This document shows, one piece after another, positions 34,684 to 46,024 of a stretch of DNA of 64,000 nt. The stretch covers positions 3,038,001 through 3,102,000 of the forward strand of contig JAALGZ010000001.1 of assembly GCA_015227615.1 (NCBI GenBank), written 5' to 3'. The notes beneath the pieces were generated by a model. The model ran no database searches, had not been told where the DNA came from, and saw only the letters and a list, made by a program, of their open reading frames with translations. The stretch is from Labyrinthula sp. Ha (lineage: Eukaryota > Sar > Bigyra > Labyrinthulida > Labyrinthulaceae). The translations under genes were made by a program, and so were the position numbers. Every line of letters begins with the position of its first letter. Within the stretch, counting starts at the first letter, position 1.

Positions 34684-35400
34684 GGGCCTAGAAACGAAAA
34701 AAAAGGTTGTAGTAAACTGCTCTTTGAGACAACTAAATACGAAAATGGTTGTACGACATAAAATGAGGATTCAAGCAGGTTACACCAATACGAAGTCAAG
34801 GATATGAAAATACTTCAAGGTTGCAGATGTTTGAAAAAATATAGTTGATACCATACAGCAATTATTCTGATCTCATGAGACCACCTCCCCTCTTACGAAA
34901 GAAAATTTGGTTCAAACCATTGATTAACTAAAATTTGGCATGGTAATGACAATTTTCGCAATAATTATGGGTTTCCATACTTGACAACCTTAGGTTGCCT
35001 ATGACAGAGAGCTCCAGCGCCCCGTAGATATGTGTTATTTAATATAAATACTGTGAGTAGCTAGCTTAGTAGTTAGTTCGCCCGCGATTATTTTGGAGAA
35101 TGACATAAGTGTTTAGTATCTTTCCTAATAACAGAGAGAAATTCCAACATATTAACTAAAGTGCTTTGAATTTTCGGCATATTGAATAGAAACTACTTTA
35201 AATCAAAGTAACTTACTGAAAGTATACAAAAGTGTATTCGAGAGGGAATGAGAAGCTAAGAAATCAATGAAAGCAAGTTAACACTTTAAAGTATAATCTA
35301 GAGCGCAAGAGTTCAATTAGTTAGCCGACTACAAGGCACAAAATATGAGACATTGATAAGATAAAAGGGCTTACGCAACATAAATCCCCATATCATGGCG
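34684..35400 (+). mobile_element. fossil of an LTR-retroelement-like repeat, copy 2
   Basis: Second copy of the repeat at 16880-17640. The shared core is at about 35012 (TCCAGCGCCCCGTAGATAT), followed by a TATAAATA string. Blocks about 320 bp upstream and about 300 bp downstream of the core line up with those of copy 1 at nearly the same spacing. That makes chance similarity unlikely. Related sequence may continue to about 36080. It is broken, with many changes between the copies, and so is old. Whether the family is copia-like, gypsy-like or something else cannot be told by eye. Confidence 0.3.
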
Positions 35401-38400
35401 TTAAAAAGGCTTTAAAAGCAAAATATACTAACAAAATTAAAATTATTTACCCCAATCTTTGACACTCCCATTGGGAATTGAAGTAAGGTCCATAGCCATG
35501 ACTTTGTCCAATAAGCAGCAGCTGAAATTGTCGTTGGTTCTCAAAACATAGTTGCCGGCTTAAAAGAAGGGTCAAAATTTATGTGATTAACGGTTTCCCT
35601 AAAACGGGAATACGGGAGGAAAGGTTTATTTCTGCTCTTAAAGCTAAAACGATAAGTATGACAGCCTTCCGAGCTGAAAGTATGAGAATACTAGAAGGAT
35701 TTTGACTCAGCAGAAAAATTCCACTCAAGTAGAGTCTAGGCGTGAATTTGTAGACCATTGATAGAACAAAGGCACTGCAGATGCCTGGGACAAACTTTTG
35801 TAAAAAGCAATAAGAGAAACTGTTTAGAAAGACCCTACAAACTAAATTGTTCCCATCTGGCCATACATGCGACTAGAAGTTTGTAACGCCAAAAAGCGCC
35901 ATCAAAATATTTTATACTTTCTACGTAACTCGTTCTTCTCCAGACGAACACCATCGGTGAAAACTACCTTGGTTTTGGTAGTGCCTACTGAAGAAATATT
36001 TGAAATGATTTTAAATACAAGAACAATTGAAGAAATACAGGTAAACATGCAGAATACAAAAGCTAAGAGTGGTCTATAATAGTTCGCTGGTTAGAAAAGC
36101 ATGTTTCTTAACAGTTTCTTTTACTTCTGGGTGGCCTATTGTGGTCATCTTCATCTTTGTATGAAGCAATAAAAAAGAAAATACATCTGCAGTAAATTTT
36201 TGGAGGTATTTGTACAATAATAGGTTAAGGTTGTGACAATTAGCCTTTTAGATAAAGACCACACCTGTTTTCTTGAATTCTTTTAAAATCTGTTTAAAAT
36301 AAGAAGGTCATTGCAAGTATAGACATTAAGAAATAGGTTGGGCTTAAGCTGCAAAAAATAGAGCAAAAAGGGATTACTCTTTATCGTAAAACAAATTTGG
36401 AATTGTTACTCGGAAGGACATTACGTACATCAATTTAAGTGCAAGAGGTGTTAAAACATAGTTGAACCTTACAGAATTTAGTAAGATGATGTTTCTAGTT
36501 CTTATTTACAAAAGAAAGTACTTTTTATGCTCAATTTACTCACAAACAAGAACCTAAATGCATATATTTTTTAAAGAAATTATGCTAAAGTATGTAGGTG
36601 GCAAGAGAGTATTAGAATAAGACTTTTAAGCACTATATATTTTTTTAGTCAATGGTCCATGAAATTTGGAAATTCCCGATCTAAGAGTTTTACCCCAAGA
36701 TAAATGTTGTGAGTCATCATTTCAAATCTTGATTATTGACACTGCATTTTCTTCATAGACATAATTCTCTTCTGCTACAGAGCCATAGAATCCATGAAGT
36801 ATGGATTGCGTCTGTACATCTCAGTAAATATTCTTTGCGAAATTTTAACTACCTGTAACCGAAAATCCACAACTTCATTAGGCAAAAATTGGTGGTTCGT
36901 TTCCTTGTATGCTAGCTGAAAATAAAACCCTCAGAAGTATTAAAAAAGTTTTTCGCTTTATACAATATGATTTTCATTGGCTCTGCTTCCTTTTAAATAG
37001 TCTTGTTTATAAAAAAGGTTGTAGCTTTTAGACTTATACATCGGTGTATCGATTGCAAGAAACAATTGGATCGAAGAAACGAGTCTAGTAATAGTTCTAG
37101 GGGACGCTCTTTCAGCCAGGGTTTGCAGCTTAGGGAATACCAAAATCATTTCCCATTTTTTTAATATTTCTCGTACCATATAGCTCTTCTCGGCAAAATG
37201 TAGGTTCCATTGAGGTTTCACAAAGCTTGGGCTGACATCCCACTTTTTTCTCTTCCGTTTTCAATTATAGTCTGTTACAAATGATAAATTTAATATAATA
37301 GATTTAGACTGCGTTGTGTGCATGCATGTACAGCCTTCCCATGTAGAAGCTCTACCTGTTAGTCTGCAAACTAAGAAAGTTGGTGAACTTGAAAACAAAT
37401 ACTAGAGTTCAATAATCAAACCCGTTATTCAACCCTATTTCGTCCATGTTCCCTGTGCTGTTCCATTAAAGTCTGAGTTCTCAACATTAAACCATTATAT
37501 GAAACAGAACTCGTTTAAGGAGTATTTTTAAGGTCCTTAGATGTTAAATTGAGACCTATTAACAATGATCAAGAATATAATATCAAAACATTGAAGTTGT
37601 AAATATATGTATATAGTTGGAATATAGGGCTTAAATATGATGTTGTCATGGCTATTCAGTTTGATTCCTGTTACTTAAAGCACTTCAACTCACAAAAGTT
37701 ATACCCGTTATTGAAGACATAGTGTTCTGTATTCGAGTTAACAAATAATGACGCACTACTTTACATGTGCGCAACAGTGTTGAGACACCTTTGCCACGCG
37801 AAAGAAGGTAACATAATATCACCTGATTTTGGCAGTGGTAATCGTGATAATCAATAAGCCACTAGCACCACTGCCATAAAACCGAGTCTATGATTTCCAT
37901 GTTCTAAAGATTGCTGTATTGTTTATAGTAGCTATTATGGCTGAAAACCTGTCGCATTTCTCTACTATGTCAAAATAAGTACGAAAACAAATGAGCCCGT
38001 CCATAAGTTACCTTGAAATTAAGTCTGCTAAGAGCTTGCACTCGAAGTTACACCAAGTGGGAAACTTGAAACACAGTGAGAGTACATTTTAGTTCACTCT
38101 ATGTTTTACCTTAAACGTGTGTGACTATGATAAATATCTGGATTTACGTCTAAGCAAACATTCTTGGAGTTTGCACTACTAGGGAGTTACTATCGACGAT
38201 TGTCAAGAAAGAACTTTCATTATATTCCAACTGATGACGATGGTGTGCCCCTTTTGTTATCTCATCCAATCAATCCCTAAAAAATTATTATCTAATATAG
38301 TATTGACAATTAATTGAGCGCCATATTGGCACTTGATTTGGTTATACCATAACTTTGGAAGCTTGAGTTCATAGATTGAGCAAAATTATTTTACTCGTTC

Positions 38401-41400
38401 ACAAATATGGCAGGCTAGCTGACGAGAATTATAAGTTGGGAATGGTACAGTCAATATACTCTTTTACTTGACAGAAAACGAATTTAAGTTTCTTCATTTC
38501 TGCAAACTATGTCAATGAATTGTAGTTCAGTACATATTTCATGGCATTGTTTTATGGTATTATTACTCATAGAGCGCAAAGTGCCATGGCAAGGGCTCGG
38601 AGCTTTAAGATTACATTAAAAAAATCCGTTTTTAAATCAATATTCAATACTTATGTGGAAGGTATGGCTATAGTACTTTCTACTGTGGGTAAAATCACTG
38701 AAGATAGCAATTAACCGGGAAAAGTATGACCAAATTACCCGAAACTGTTGTTTGGTATGAGAAATGGTCATATGAATTCCGGGATGTCATGTTTTTTCTT
38801 TGAAAATTTGTGTCGAGTTTTTCCTAGTTGAAAATTGAGTTATTTGTAACTGGAATTCGTATGACCAATATCATATTTTTTCAAGGAGCCAATGAAAAGG
38901 TCTTCTCCTTTGAGGACATTTCCTGGATTCAACCTCCGTTATAATCACAATGGGACATTACCTTGCATTCAAAATTCGTGCAAGAACAACCACACATAAA
39001 GAGAAAAGTACTAAGAAAGAAACAGGTATAACTTGACATATATCTGTACTGTTCCACTACTTTTTAACTTCTTTAAAAACTGCTGACCTTGTACTTCGTT
39101 CTGAACAAATTGTTTTCTGGTACCTATTGAATTCTTGGAGGATATAGTATTTCACTAGTGGTCTAAATTACGAACCAAAGAGGAAAATCCAATAGGTTAC
39201 AATTAGTTTGTAAACAATATTGCAGTTGAAAAGGTATTTTTGATATTTTCACTACCCCTAACCTATTCTCAAATGCAGTTTTCTTCTTAGATATTAGTTT
39301 TACATCGATGAATGATCACCTCAATGAAGAGGATTGGACGGAAATTGCAAAACATGTTGCCAAATTTTGAACAAGCATGATCACTAAAAAGTTCAGAGCT
39401 CCTCTGAAGTTTCTAGACTCAAATTTTGAGTTCGTGTGTTTGGAAGATACCAAACCTTTTGGCTGTAGACTTTATAATAAGGTTAAGCGAAGTTAATGTT
39501 GCTAAAGTCAAAAAAAGTTTAAGGGCTATTAGAAAACTTTTTTAAAATGTAAAAACTTAACGCCCTAGAAAATTTCTAAATTTGAGGTAGAGACCTTCAG
39601 GTTTTGTATCACAGCAAGAAAAGAAGTGATCGGAGCTTCTTGACCTTTTCCAGTTACTCAACTCAGCAGTCTACCTTTTACAACATTTTCCGACAACACA
39701 AGTTACGTCTTAGTCCTGAGTTAGAAATTTAATTAAGAAATCAAATAACATTTTTAATAATAAAAATTGCTTCAGAAGAAGAAACAGGTCAAGGTATCAA
39801 GTGTTTACAGCCAATGTCATGAAACAAACAAAACGAAGAACTGATGTTTCCCCACACAAATACAACACGAGATAGTCAGCAAAATACCCAAAAGTCTCTT
39901 AAAGTATTTTCGTACAACAGCAAACTCTATATTTGCTTAGCAATAACTATTTTGTCACTATTAAAATTATTGATACATTGCTCCAATTTTTCTACTAAAA
40001 CTTTTATTTATGTCAAGGGAAAATAGCTTTTCATAAGGCTGCTAAAACATTACATTTTTATGGAAAAGTGGAAAGTCTTTGCCTTTGAACACTCAAACAC
40101 CCAGCACGGTTTAAAAGAATACATTCCGTTGTTTTCAGGAGTGAATAAACCTGAGAGACTTCCAATATGATGTCAATTATGTGAAGTACTTTGAATAAAA
40201 CTTGGCACAATCGTCTTTGATTCTGCAGAAGTTCGTTAGCAATTCCGCGATGTCGTTATTTGTAAGCTCGAAGGTTATTTCTTCTTCCTTTAAGGGAGTT
40301 AAAGTAGTATTTTCTTTTCTATTTCCATCAGTTTTGGAGTTCTAGTTTTCAAAGCCCAGCCAAAGAAACCCTAGATTTGGTTTCGGCAATTGCAGGACAA
40401 CTTGTCATGTGCGTGTATATTAATGTGAACATATTAAATTAGTGTATTAAATAGTAATGTTAACTAAGTCATAGTAGATTTAGCGATTATTGTTTATTGA
40501 TATTGAGTACCAATACCAAGAGTCATATAAAATTTTAGGAAATTAAGCCATAACTAACTATCGGCAGACAATCTAATTATAAAACAACATAAAAGGAATA
40601 AGGCTAACTACAAACATTGATATTAGACTCTTAAGAGCATTTTGACTTATGAATTAGTATAAGTACATAAGAACAGACCTTAATGATAGATTTTTTACCT
40701 TTTTTTGAGTTTTGTTTGCACCTCCTTTGAGCTTGGTATTTCGGATTGTGCATTATCCAACGGAATATAGCATGAATCATATCAGTACTTTGGCTTAATA
40801 TTTAAGTTAGCTTGCTAACCCTTTTTCAAGGTTTTCTGACTATTCGAAGCTATATCCCGCATAGATAAACACGCAAATTCTGATCACAAGTAAATATTTT
40901 ATAAGTAGTTGAAATATTTCGTTCTCTGAAAAAAATAACTACTTGAATAGTAGCATTTTGCACTGATTTATTGAGGTATTGTGGACTCTAATAGCTGATG
41001 TACACCAGATGAAACATATATCTTGAAATTTAGGCTAGACTTACTATTTGAGGAAGTGTACCCCTTTGGGATTGAATATTACCTTTTTGGAAAAAAAAAG
41101 AAAGATCTCTACCTATATATTATACTTCTTAGACAACTAGCTGACTCTTTGGCATATGGTTAACTCTATTACTAATACAATTAAGTCATGACATATGGTT
41201 TTCTCGATCTGGTTAAGGCCCTTAATTCAAATAAGGTTAGAATTCCTCTCAGATAAACCCCTTACCATATTTGATTTTAGTGACACCTATGCTGGCTTTC
41301 GCTCGATATTGTTTTTTTCTTCCTTTTACTCAACTTAAGAGTTGATCAGTGACTTGATGAACATTGTTCTCACTATTTCTATTTTTTTATTCTTAAAACT

Positions 41401-42874
41401 TAATCGCTCAAAGTATCAGTTAGTGAGCAACTCCCTCCTAAGTGTATATTAGTATGGCTAACAACCTATCGCTTTAATTATACTCTTTATGTTATAATTC
41501 ATATAAACACAAGAATGGAAAAGCAATGCCTCTCTATTCATCTCTTAGGGCCAGCCTCTTCCTTTTTTGTAGTGCATAGCTTTTAATTTGCGTACAAAAG
41601 ATACCTTGTGAGCCTGAATTCTCGGGCTGGAAATTTGCAAATATCAAAGATACTATAAGAACTGGATTTAAACTCCTCTGAATGTGAAAAACAGTAACGA
41701 ATAATGTAAATTTGGACCACCTAGTTATCATATTTTGTTGAAGAGTGCAGAGTGTTCCGTGCGATTCTCGAATTATTGATCTTAAATAGCTATCAAAAAT
41801 ATAAGTTATTTTAGTTTCCAAAAAAAATTAAAAAACCGTGGTTGATGGAATGAATACACTAAGAGATGATGTTTAAGATTTGATGTTATTTCACTTGGTG
41901 ATGCCTGTTGTATTCTTCTTGATAGAGAACAAAATTTGACACTATGCACTGGACCTAAGGGATTTTTAAGTTTCAAAAGTGAATCATACAATGTTTTAGT
42001 TTATATAATGATTCAGTTAAGCTTTCTTTTCGTCTTAAATCATACTCACTAGAGTATGTACTCTAGCTACCTTTCTCTTCAATATGGAGAGTAGTTAGTA
42101 CATTTTGTCTTTTCAGTTGAGAGAAATTGTTGTGGAGCCAACCCTGAATTAAGATTTTTAGGAAATGGTAGAAGGGTTTTAGAAATTCAATACAAAATAG
42201 TGCTTCGCTAACTTACTCTTTGAATGGTGTAATCTAAGTGTAACTGTAGTACAATGCTTTTTTCATATCTTTTTAACATTTGATTTAAGGGCCACCGGGT
42301 TTTACTTGTAGCAAAGAGAAATTATTCTTAATGTTCATAGAATAATAAAGATTCTGTAGAAATCAATTTACCATATTTAACTCTTATAACGTAGCATTAG
42401 TGGGTTTAAGTAATGGCTGTCATGTGAAGACAAAAACCTCAGTAGAAAACGTGAAATTATTGGAATCTTTTTAGTTTCAGAGAATATACACTTGAAACAG
42501 ACATGCACTACCATTTAAAGTTTTTCTATGACTTCAATAACATGACTCTCATATCTCTTTTTTTCATGTTAATTTACTTTTTCCTTCGTAATTCTTGCAT
42601 CAAAAACTGAATACAAAGGTGAACAAAATAATGGCGTGCTGAAATCATATAAAGCCTATACTTGGTCATATACCTGTTTTTTATAGTGCTGCACTTATTC
42701 TCTTTTGATTTCTTGGCTTATTTAGTTTGAAGTACTAGTTTCTATGTAACACTACCGCATATTTTATACTGCTGTTGGCCATTTCTTACATCAGTCCGAC
42801 TTAAGTACCCGGGCTCACTCAGAGCACGTGGTAACGCCATATCTAAATAACAAAGTGAAACTAAAACTAGAAGA

Positions 42875-43501
42875 ATGTCGGTGGAAGACTATCTTAAGAA
42901 AGAATATCTGGTTCCCTTAGCTATTGGCTCTGTCGGTGCTTATCTCTTATATGAACTCTACCTTAAACCTGAACCTAAAATTCCTCCTCGGCAATTTACT
43001 GAAGAAGGCCTCTCCCTTTATTCCGGAAAGGATAACAGGCTATGTTACGTTGCAGTCGGAGAAGACGTCTACAATGTAACTAGTGATAAGGAACAGTTTG
43101 TAGAGAAACAGCTCGGGGGAAAATCTGTGGACCAAGCTAAATTCCCTGATCTTCAAAAAATTGCAATAGAGTCTCCTAGGGTTGGGTGGCTACTTGTTAA
43201 GAAACCTTTTACATTGCAGGATCTCAGGAAGTTTATTGGGGATGAGCAGCATCCACCTTATATATGCGCAAAAGGAAGAATCTTCGAAGTTTCTCGCGGA
43301 TTTTATGGGCCAAATGGACCTTATGGTTGCTTTGCTGGACGTGATGCATCTAGAGCACTTGCACTTCATTCTACTGACCCAAAAGATATAGAAAACAGAA
43401 AGATTGATGACTTGTCTGCAGCAGAACTGTCGGAACTTGATGGCTGGATATCAACCTTTGAGAGTAAGTACCTTGAAGTTGGTTATCTTGTGGAAGATTA
43501 A
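42875..43501 (+). CDS. membrane-anchored PGRMC/MAPR cytochrome b5-like protein, apparent tandem
   Basis: Single exon, 208 aa. A single N-terminal membrane helix (about 12-28) leads to cytochrome b5-like sequence. The C-terminal unit (about 111-205) is a complete MAPR domain: FTLQDLRKFIG, FEVSRGFYGPNGPYGCFAGRDASRALA and LDGWISTFESKY. By comparison with PGRMC1, Tyr150 would be the axial heme ligand and Tyr144 the second heme-contact tyrosine. An N-terminal half unit (about 39-78: RQFTEEGLSLYSGKDNRLCYVAVGEDVYNV in two runs) repeats the start of the same fold without the GPYG..FAGRDASR core. MAPR proteins bind heme and support P450 and sterol metabolism, usually in the ER membrane. It ends 11 bp from the convergent uS10 gene. 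Confidence 0.87.
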   Translation: MSVEDYLKKEYLVPLAIGSVGAYLLYELYLKPEPKIPPRQFTEEGLSLYSGKDNRLCYVAVGEDVYNVTSDKEQFVEKQLGGKSVDQAKFPDLQKIAIESPRVGWLLVKKPFTLQDLRKFIGDEQHPPYICAKGRIFEVSRGFYGPNGPYGCFAGRDASRALALHSTDPKDIENRKIDDLSAAELSELDGWISTFESKYLEVGYLVED

Positions 43502-43512
43502 GTTTTATACTT

Positions 43513-43875
43513 TTATTCTTGTACAAGAACGTCGATGGCAACACCTGGCTCGATACCAATTGAGGTGATTTGTTTGATAGCCTCCATAGGAGCTTCGAAA
43601 TCAAGTACTCTCTTGTGAATTCTCATCTCTAATCTGTCCCAGGTATTTGTACCTTCTCCGCATGGTGATTTTCTGGTTGTAAGTCTTAGAACCTTGTTTG
43701 GCAATCTAACAGGTCCACGAACCTTTAGCGCTTTGCTTTGTGCACTTCTCTTGAGATCATAGCAAGCTTTCTCTAAGTGTTTAACATCTCTTCCAGTTAA
43801 GGTGATTCTTAACCTACAGAATTTAGATCCAGCAAGATCACCAGCTGCTTCTTTCTTTTTATCAACGTATGCCAT
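43513..43875 (-). CDS. RPS20: 40S ribosomal protein uS10 (S20)
   Basis: Single exon, 120 aa, the usual length. Component of the head of the small ribosomal subunit. Family blocks are [56 protein letters not shown] and [12 protein letters not shown]. The start MAYVDKKK fits the short basic N-terminus of eukaryotic S20. It shares a 131-bp head-to-head promoter region with Spt4, and its stop lies 11 bp from the stop of the MAPR gene. Confidence 0.97.
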   Translation of the reverse strand: MAYVDKKKEAAGDLAGSKFCRLRITLTGRDVKHLEKACYDLKRSAQSKALKVRGPVRLPNKVLRLTTRKSPCGEGTNTWDRLEMRIHKRVLDFEAPMEAIKQITSIGIEPGVAIDVLVQE

Positions 43876-44006
43876 TCTTCTTTGTTTTTTGGTGGGCTAG
43901 AGGGACTTTCTTTAAGTGCAATAACCTGAAGCCTTTAACTTTTGTTTTGTTGGTTTGAAAATAATTTTTTATTATTTTGGGCAATTGCATCTAACGGAAA
44001 GGTATA
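43876..44006. promoter_or_regulatory. divergent promoter region between uS10 and Spt4
   Basis: Only 131 bp separate the two divergent start codons, so both promoters and 5' leaders must fit here. The stretch is T-rich in its middle (43941-43980). CTAACGG lies at 43991-43997, 9 nt before the Spt4 ATG. Coordinated expression of a ribosomal protein and an elongation factor is a reasonable inference. Confidence 0.55.
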
Positions 44007-44348
44007 ATGGCAAGTGTTCCCAATGATGTTAAAGGGCTTCGCGCCTGCATGTCGTGCTTACTTGTAAAGACATTCACTCAGTTCTATGAAGAAGGCTGTG
44101 ATAACTGTCAGTTCTTGCAAATGACTGAAGACAGAGATAGATGTGAGATGGCTACTACGTCTGATTATCAAGGTTTCGTTGCCGTGATGAAACCAGAGCA
44201 GAGCTGGGTGTCAAGATGGATTAGGGTATCCAATTTAATTCCTGGTTGTTATGCAATAAAGGTGAATGAAACTTTGCATCCTAGCTTAGAAAAGGAGTTG
44301 GAAGAAAACGGTGTACCTAACCTGGGTAAGATATCGCAGTTGGATTGA
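44007..44348 (+). CDS. SPT4: transcription elongation factor Spt4
   Basis: Single exon, 113 aa, the standard size. Spt4 pairs with Spt5 (DSIF) on RNA polymerase II and helps elongation through chromatin. The four-cysteine zinc finger is visible as Cys14-Cys17 and Cys31-Cys34 (RACMSCLLV and GCDNCQFL). The later block GFVAVMKPEQSWVSRWIRV followed by PGCYAIKV is the conserved Spt5-binding sheet. It converges with the neighbouring surface-protein gene, 65 bp between stops. Confidence 0.95.
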   Translation: MASVPNDVKGLRACMSCLLVKTFTQFYEEGCDNCQFLQMTEDRDRCEMATTSDYQGFVAVMKPEQSWVSRWIRVSNLIPGCYAIKVNETLHPSLEKELEENGVPNLGKISQLD

Positions 44349-44413
44349 GTGCGTAGCTTGTGTTTAAATTGATACGGTATTATTATACAAGGAATAGGAA
44401 GTCTTGTAAACAC

Positions 44414-45940
44414 CTAGTAAACATGAGCGCCTAGCATCCAACTAAATGCTATATAAGTAAAAGTAAGTATGCCAGTGTTTATGTTGTTTGTTTCTGCAGC
44501 TGCATATTCATACTCATTCTCACCAGTTGTTGGGAACGGCGTTGGTACCACTAAAGTCTCGATAGGACTCTGAGTAGGAGAGCTTGTTATATTATCATCC
44601 ATATTTGGAGTTTCAGAAGGTGCAATGGTTGGTTCGTTAAAAAAATCAGTGAATGGTGCTTCTGTTTCGTTACAAGGTTCTGTTGTATTCATGTCTTCAC
44701 ACGGATTATCCTGATCTTGCATAAATGTAGGACTACTGGTAGGTAGAAAGGAAGGTGAGAATGACGGTGCCTTTGTAGGTGAACCAGAAGGTGTCATTGT
44801 TGGTGATGAGGTTGACTCCATCTGTGGGTTAACTGGAATTTCGAAACAATAAGCCCATTTGTACCTATCAAGACTTATTTCGTCGCCTGTAGGAGTATAC
44901 CGCTCGTTATCAACAGCACACCATTGACTGGATCCATAAGTCTCCTCAAGTTCACTCAGCGGGGCTTCAGGTCCAGACCATGTAGAGTCATTTAACATAT
45001 AGGGTGTATAGGTTTCAAATGAAACACAACTACTGAAAGGAACTTCCTGAAGGTCTTGATTCACTAAGCCTGCTATCCTAAAAGGAAAAAGACACTCGCC
45101 TATATTTTCTGTGCCATTCCAACTATCCGCAAACAATCTACCACCACCAGAAGCAATAAATTTCGTTTCTATGGTAGGGCTTGCCGTAGGAGACAATGTA
45201 GGGTGTGGAAACGTGGGCGCAGTCGTTGGAGTCGTAGTAGGGGCCGACGTTGTCGGTTCTGTAGGAGCTGGCGTTGGGGACTCTATGCTAGATATAAATA
45301 AACAATACCCCCATTCCTTTCTTAGAGGGGTATCACCTGGAGTTCGATCGTACTCGGGTAGAAGGGAGCACCATTGACTCGTATTTGTTCGGCTATCTAC
45401 GGCAGGAAAAGGAAAATCACCACCAGTCCCTGGGAAGGGTTCAAACAATGTCATGTCAATACAGCCGTAATACTCTGTACTACCCGAAAACTCGGGGATT
45501 GTGAAAGGGATTACACAAGGCTCTGTTTCACCATTTTCCAACTTCCCACCGTCTGCAAAATATTCGGCCACTGTAGGAGAAGCCGTAGGTGTGATGGTCG
45601 GTGATAATGAAGGGGAGCTCGTATTAAATGCTAACTCACAATATTGGTTGCAATATCCCCAGCTTTTACGTCGATTTGTGTTTGTCCTGTCATAATTATC
45701 AATAGTAGCACACCACGCAAAAGAATAACTCGATTCTTCCGTGGGATTAACTGGGACGTCCGTGCTTCCTTTGAATGGATTTGTGTTATCTACTTCAAGA
45801 CATTCAGTGACGCAAGGCGTCGGATAATCATACCCACCATCCGTCATACACTCATTACCTTGAACTATTCTAATAGGCATTGATGATAAGACAATGGAAA
45901 AAGCGAATGAATTCAGTTTGAGCATCATGTTCCTCGACAT
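44414..45940 (-). CDS. secreted or surface protein with three FN2-like repeats and Ser-Pro-Thr linkers
   Basis: Single exon, 508 aa. A hydrophobic N-terminus (about 8-28) suits a signal peptide, and a hydrophobic C-terminus (about 489-508) suits a GPI-anchor signal. Three cysteine-rich units follow a fibronectin type II-like plan. Unit 1 spans about 31-101 (WCATIDNYDR, WGYC). Unit 2 spans about 141-213 (PCVIPF, Cys160, QWCSLLPEYDR, WGYC). Unit 3 spans about 282-365 (ECLFPFRI, Cys305, QWCAVDNERY, WAYC). They are joined by linkers of repeated SPT/APT triplets at about 109-123, 221-256 and 378-405. NxS/T glycosylation sites occur in several places. SPT linkers are common in stramenopile surface proteins. 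A role in matrix or carbohydrate binding is only an inference. It lies 84 bp downstream of the Rrp5-like gene on the same strand. Confidence 0.82.
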   Translation of the reverse strand: MSRNMMLKLNSFAFSIVLSSMPIRIVQGNECMTDGGYDYPTPCVTECLEVDNTNPFKGSTDVPVNPTEESSYSFAWCATIDNYDRTNTNRRKSWGYCNQYCELAFNTSSPSLSPTITPTASPTVAEYFADGGKLENGETEPCVIPFTIPEFSGSTEYYGCIDMTLFEPFPGTGGDFPFPAVDSRTNTSQWCSLLPEYDRTPGDTPLRKEWGYCLFISSIESPTPAPTEPTTSAPTTTPTTAPTFPHPTLSPTASPTIETKFIASGGGRLFADSWNGTENIGECLFPFRIAGLVNQDLQEVPFSSCVSFETYTPYMLNDSTWSGPEAPLSELEETYGSSQWCAVDNERYTPTGDEISLDRYKWAYCFEIPVNPQMESTSSPTMTPSGSPTKAPSFSPSFLPTSSPTFMQDQDNPCEDMNTTEPCNETEAPFTDFFNEPTIAPSETPNMDDNITSSPTQSPIETLVVPTPFPTTGENEYEYAAAETNNINTGILTFTYIAFSWMLGAHVY

Positions 45941-46024
45941 AATCTTCTATTTTGAATAAGGTTTATTCTTTTATGAGCTTACTTTCTCAAGCTTAAATTC
46001 CAAACCCGATTAAACGGCTTAGTT

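Larger units (their letters stand above)
34306..42874. other. 8.6 kb gene desert
   Basis: The second-largest gene-free tract, AT-rich. It holds a motif at the beta-lactamase-like start and a repeat fossil (about 34684-35400, perhaps reaching 36080). Beyond that, frames up to about 95 aa are scattered on both strands without family resemblance. One at 36958-37221 (minus, 87 aa) has a fairly protein-like composition but cannot be named. Confidence 0.5.
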
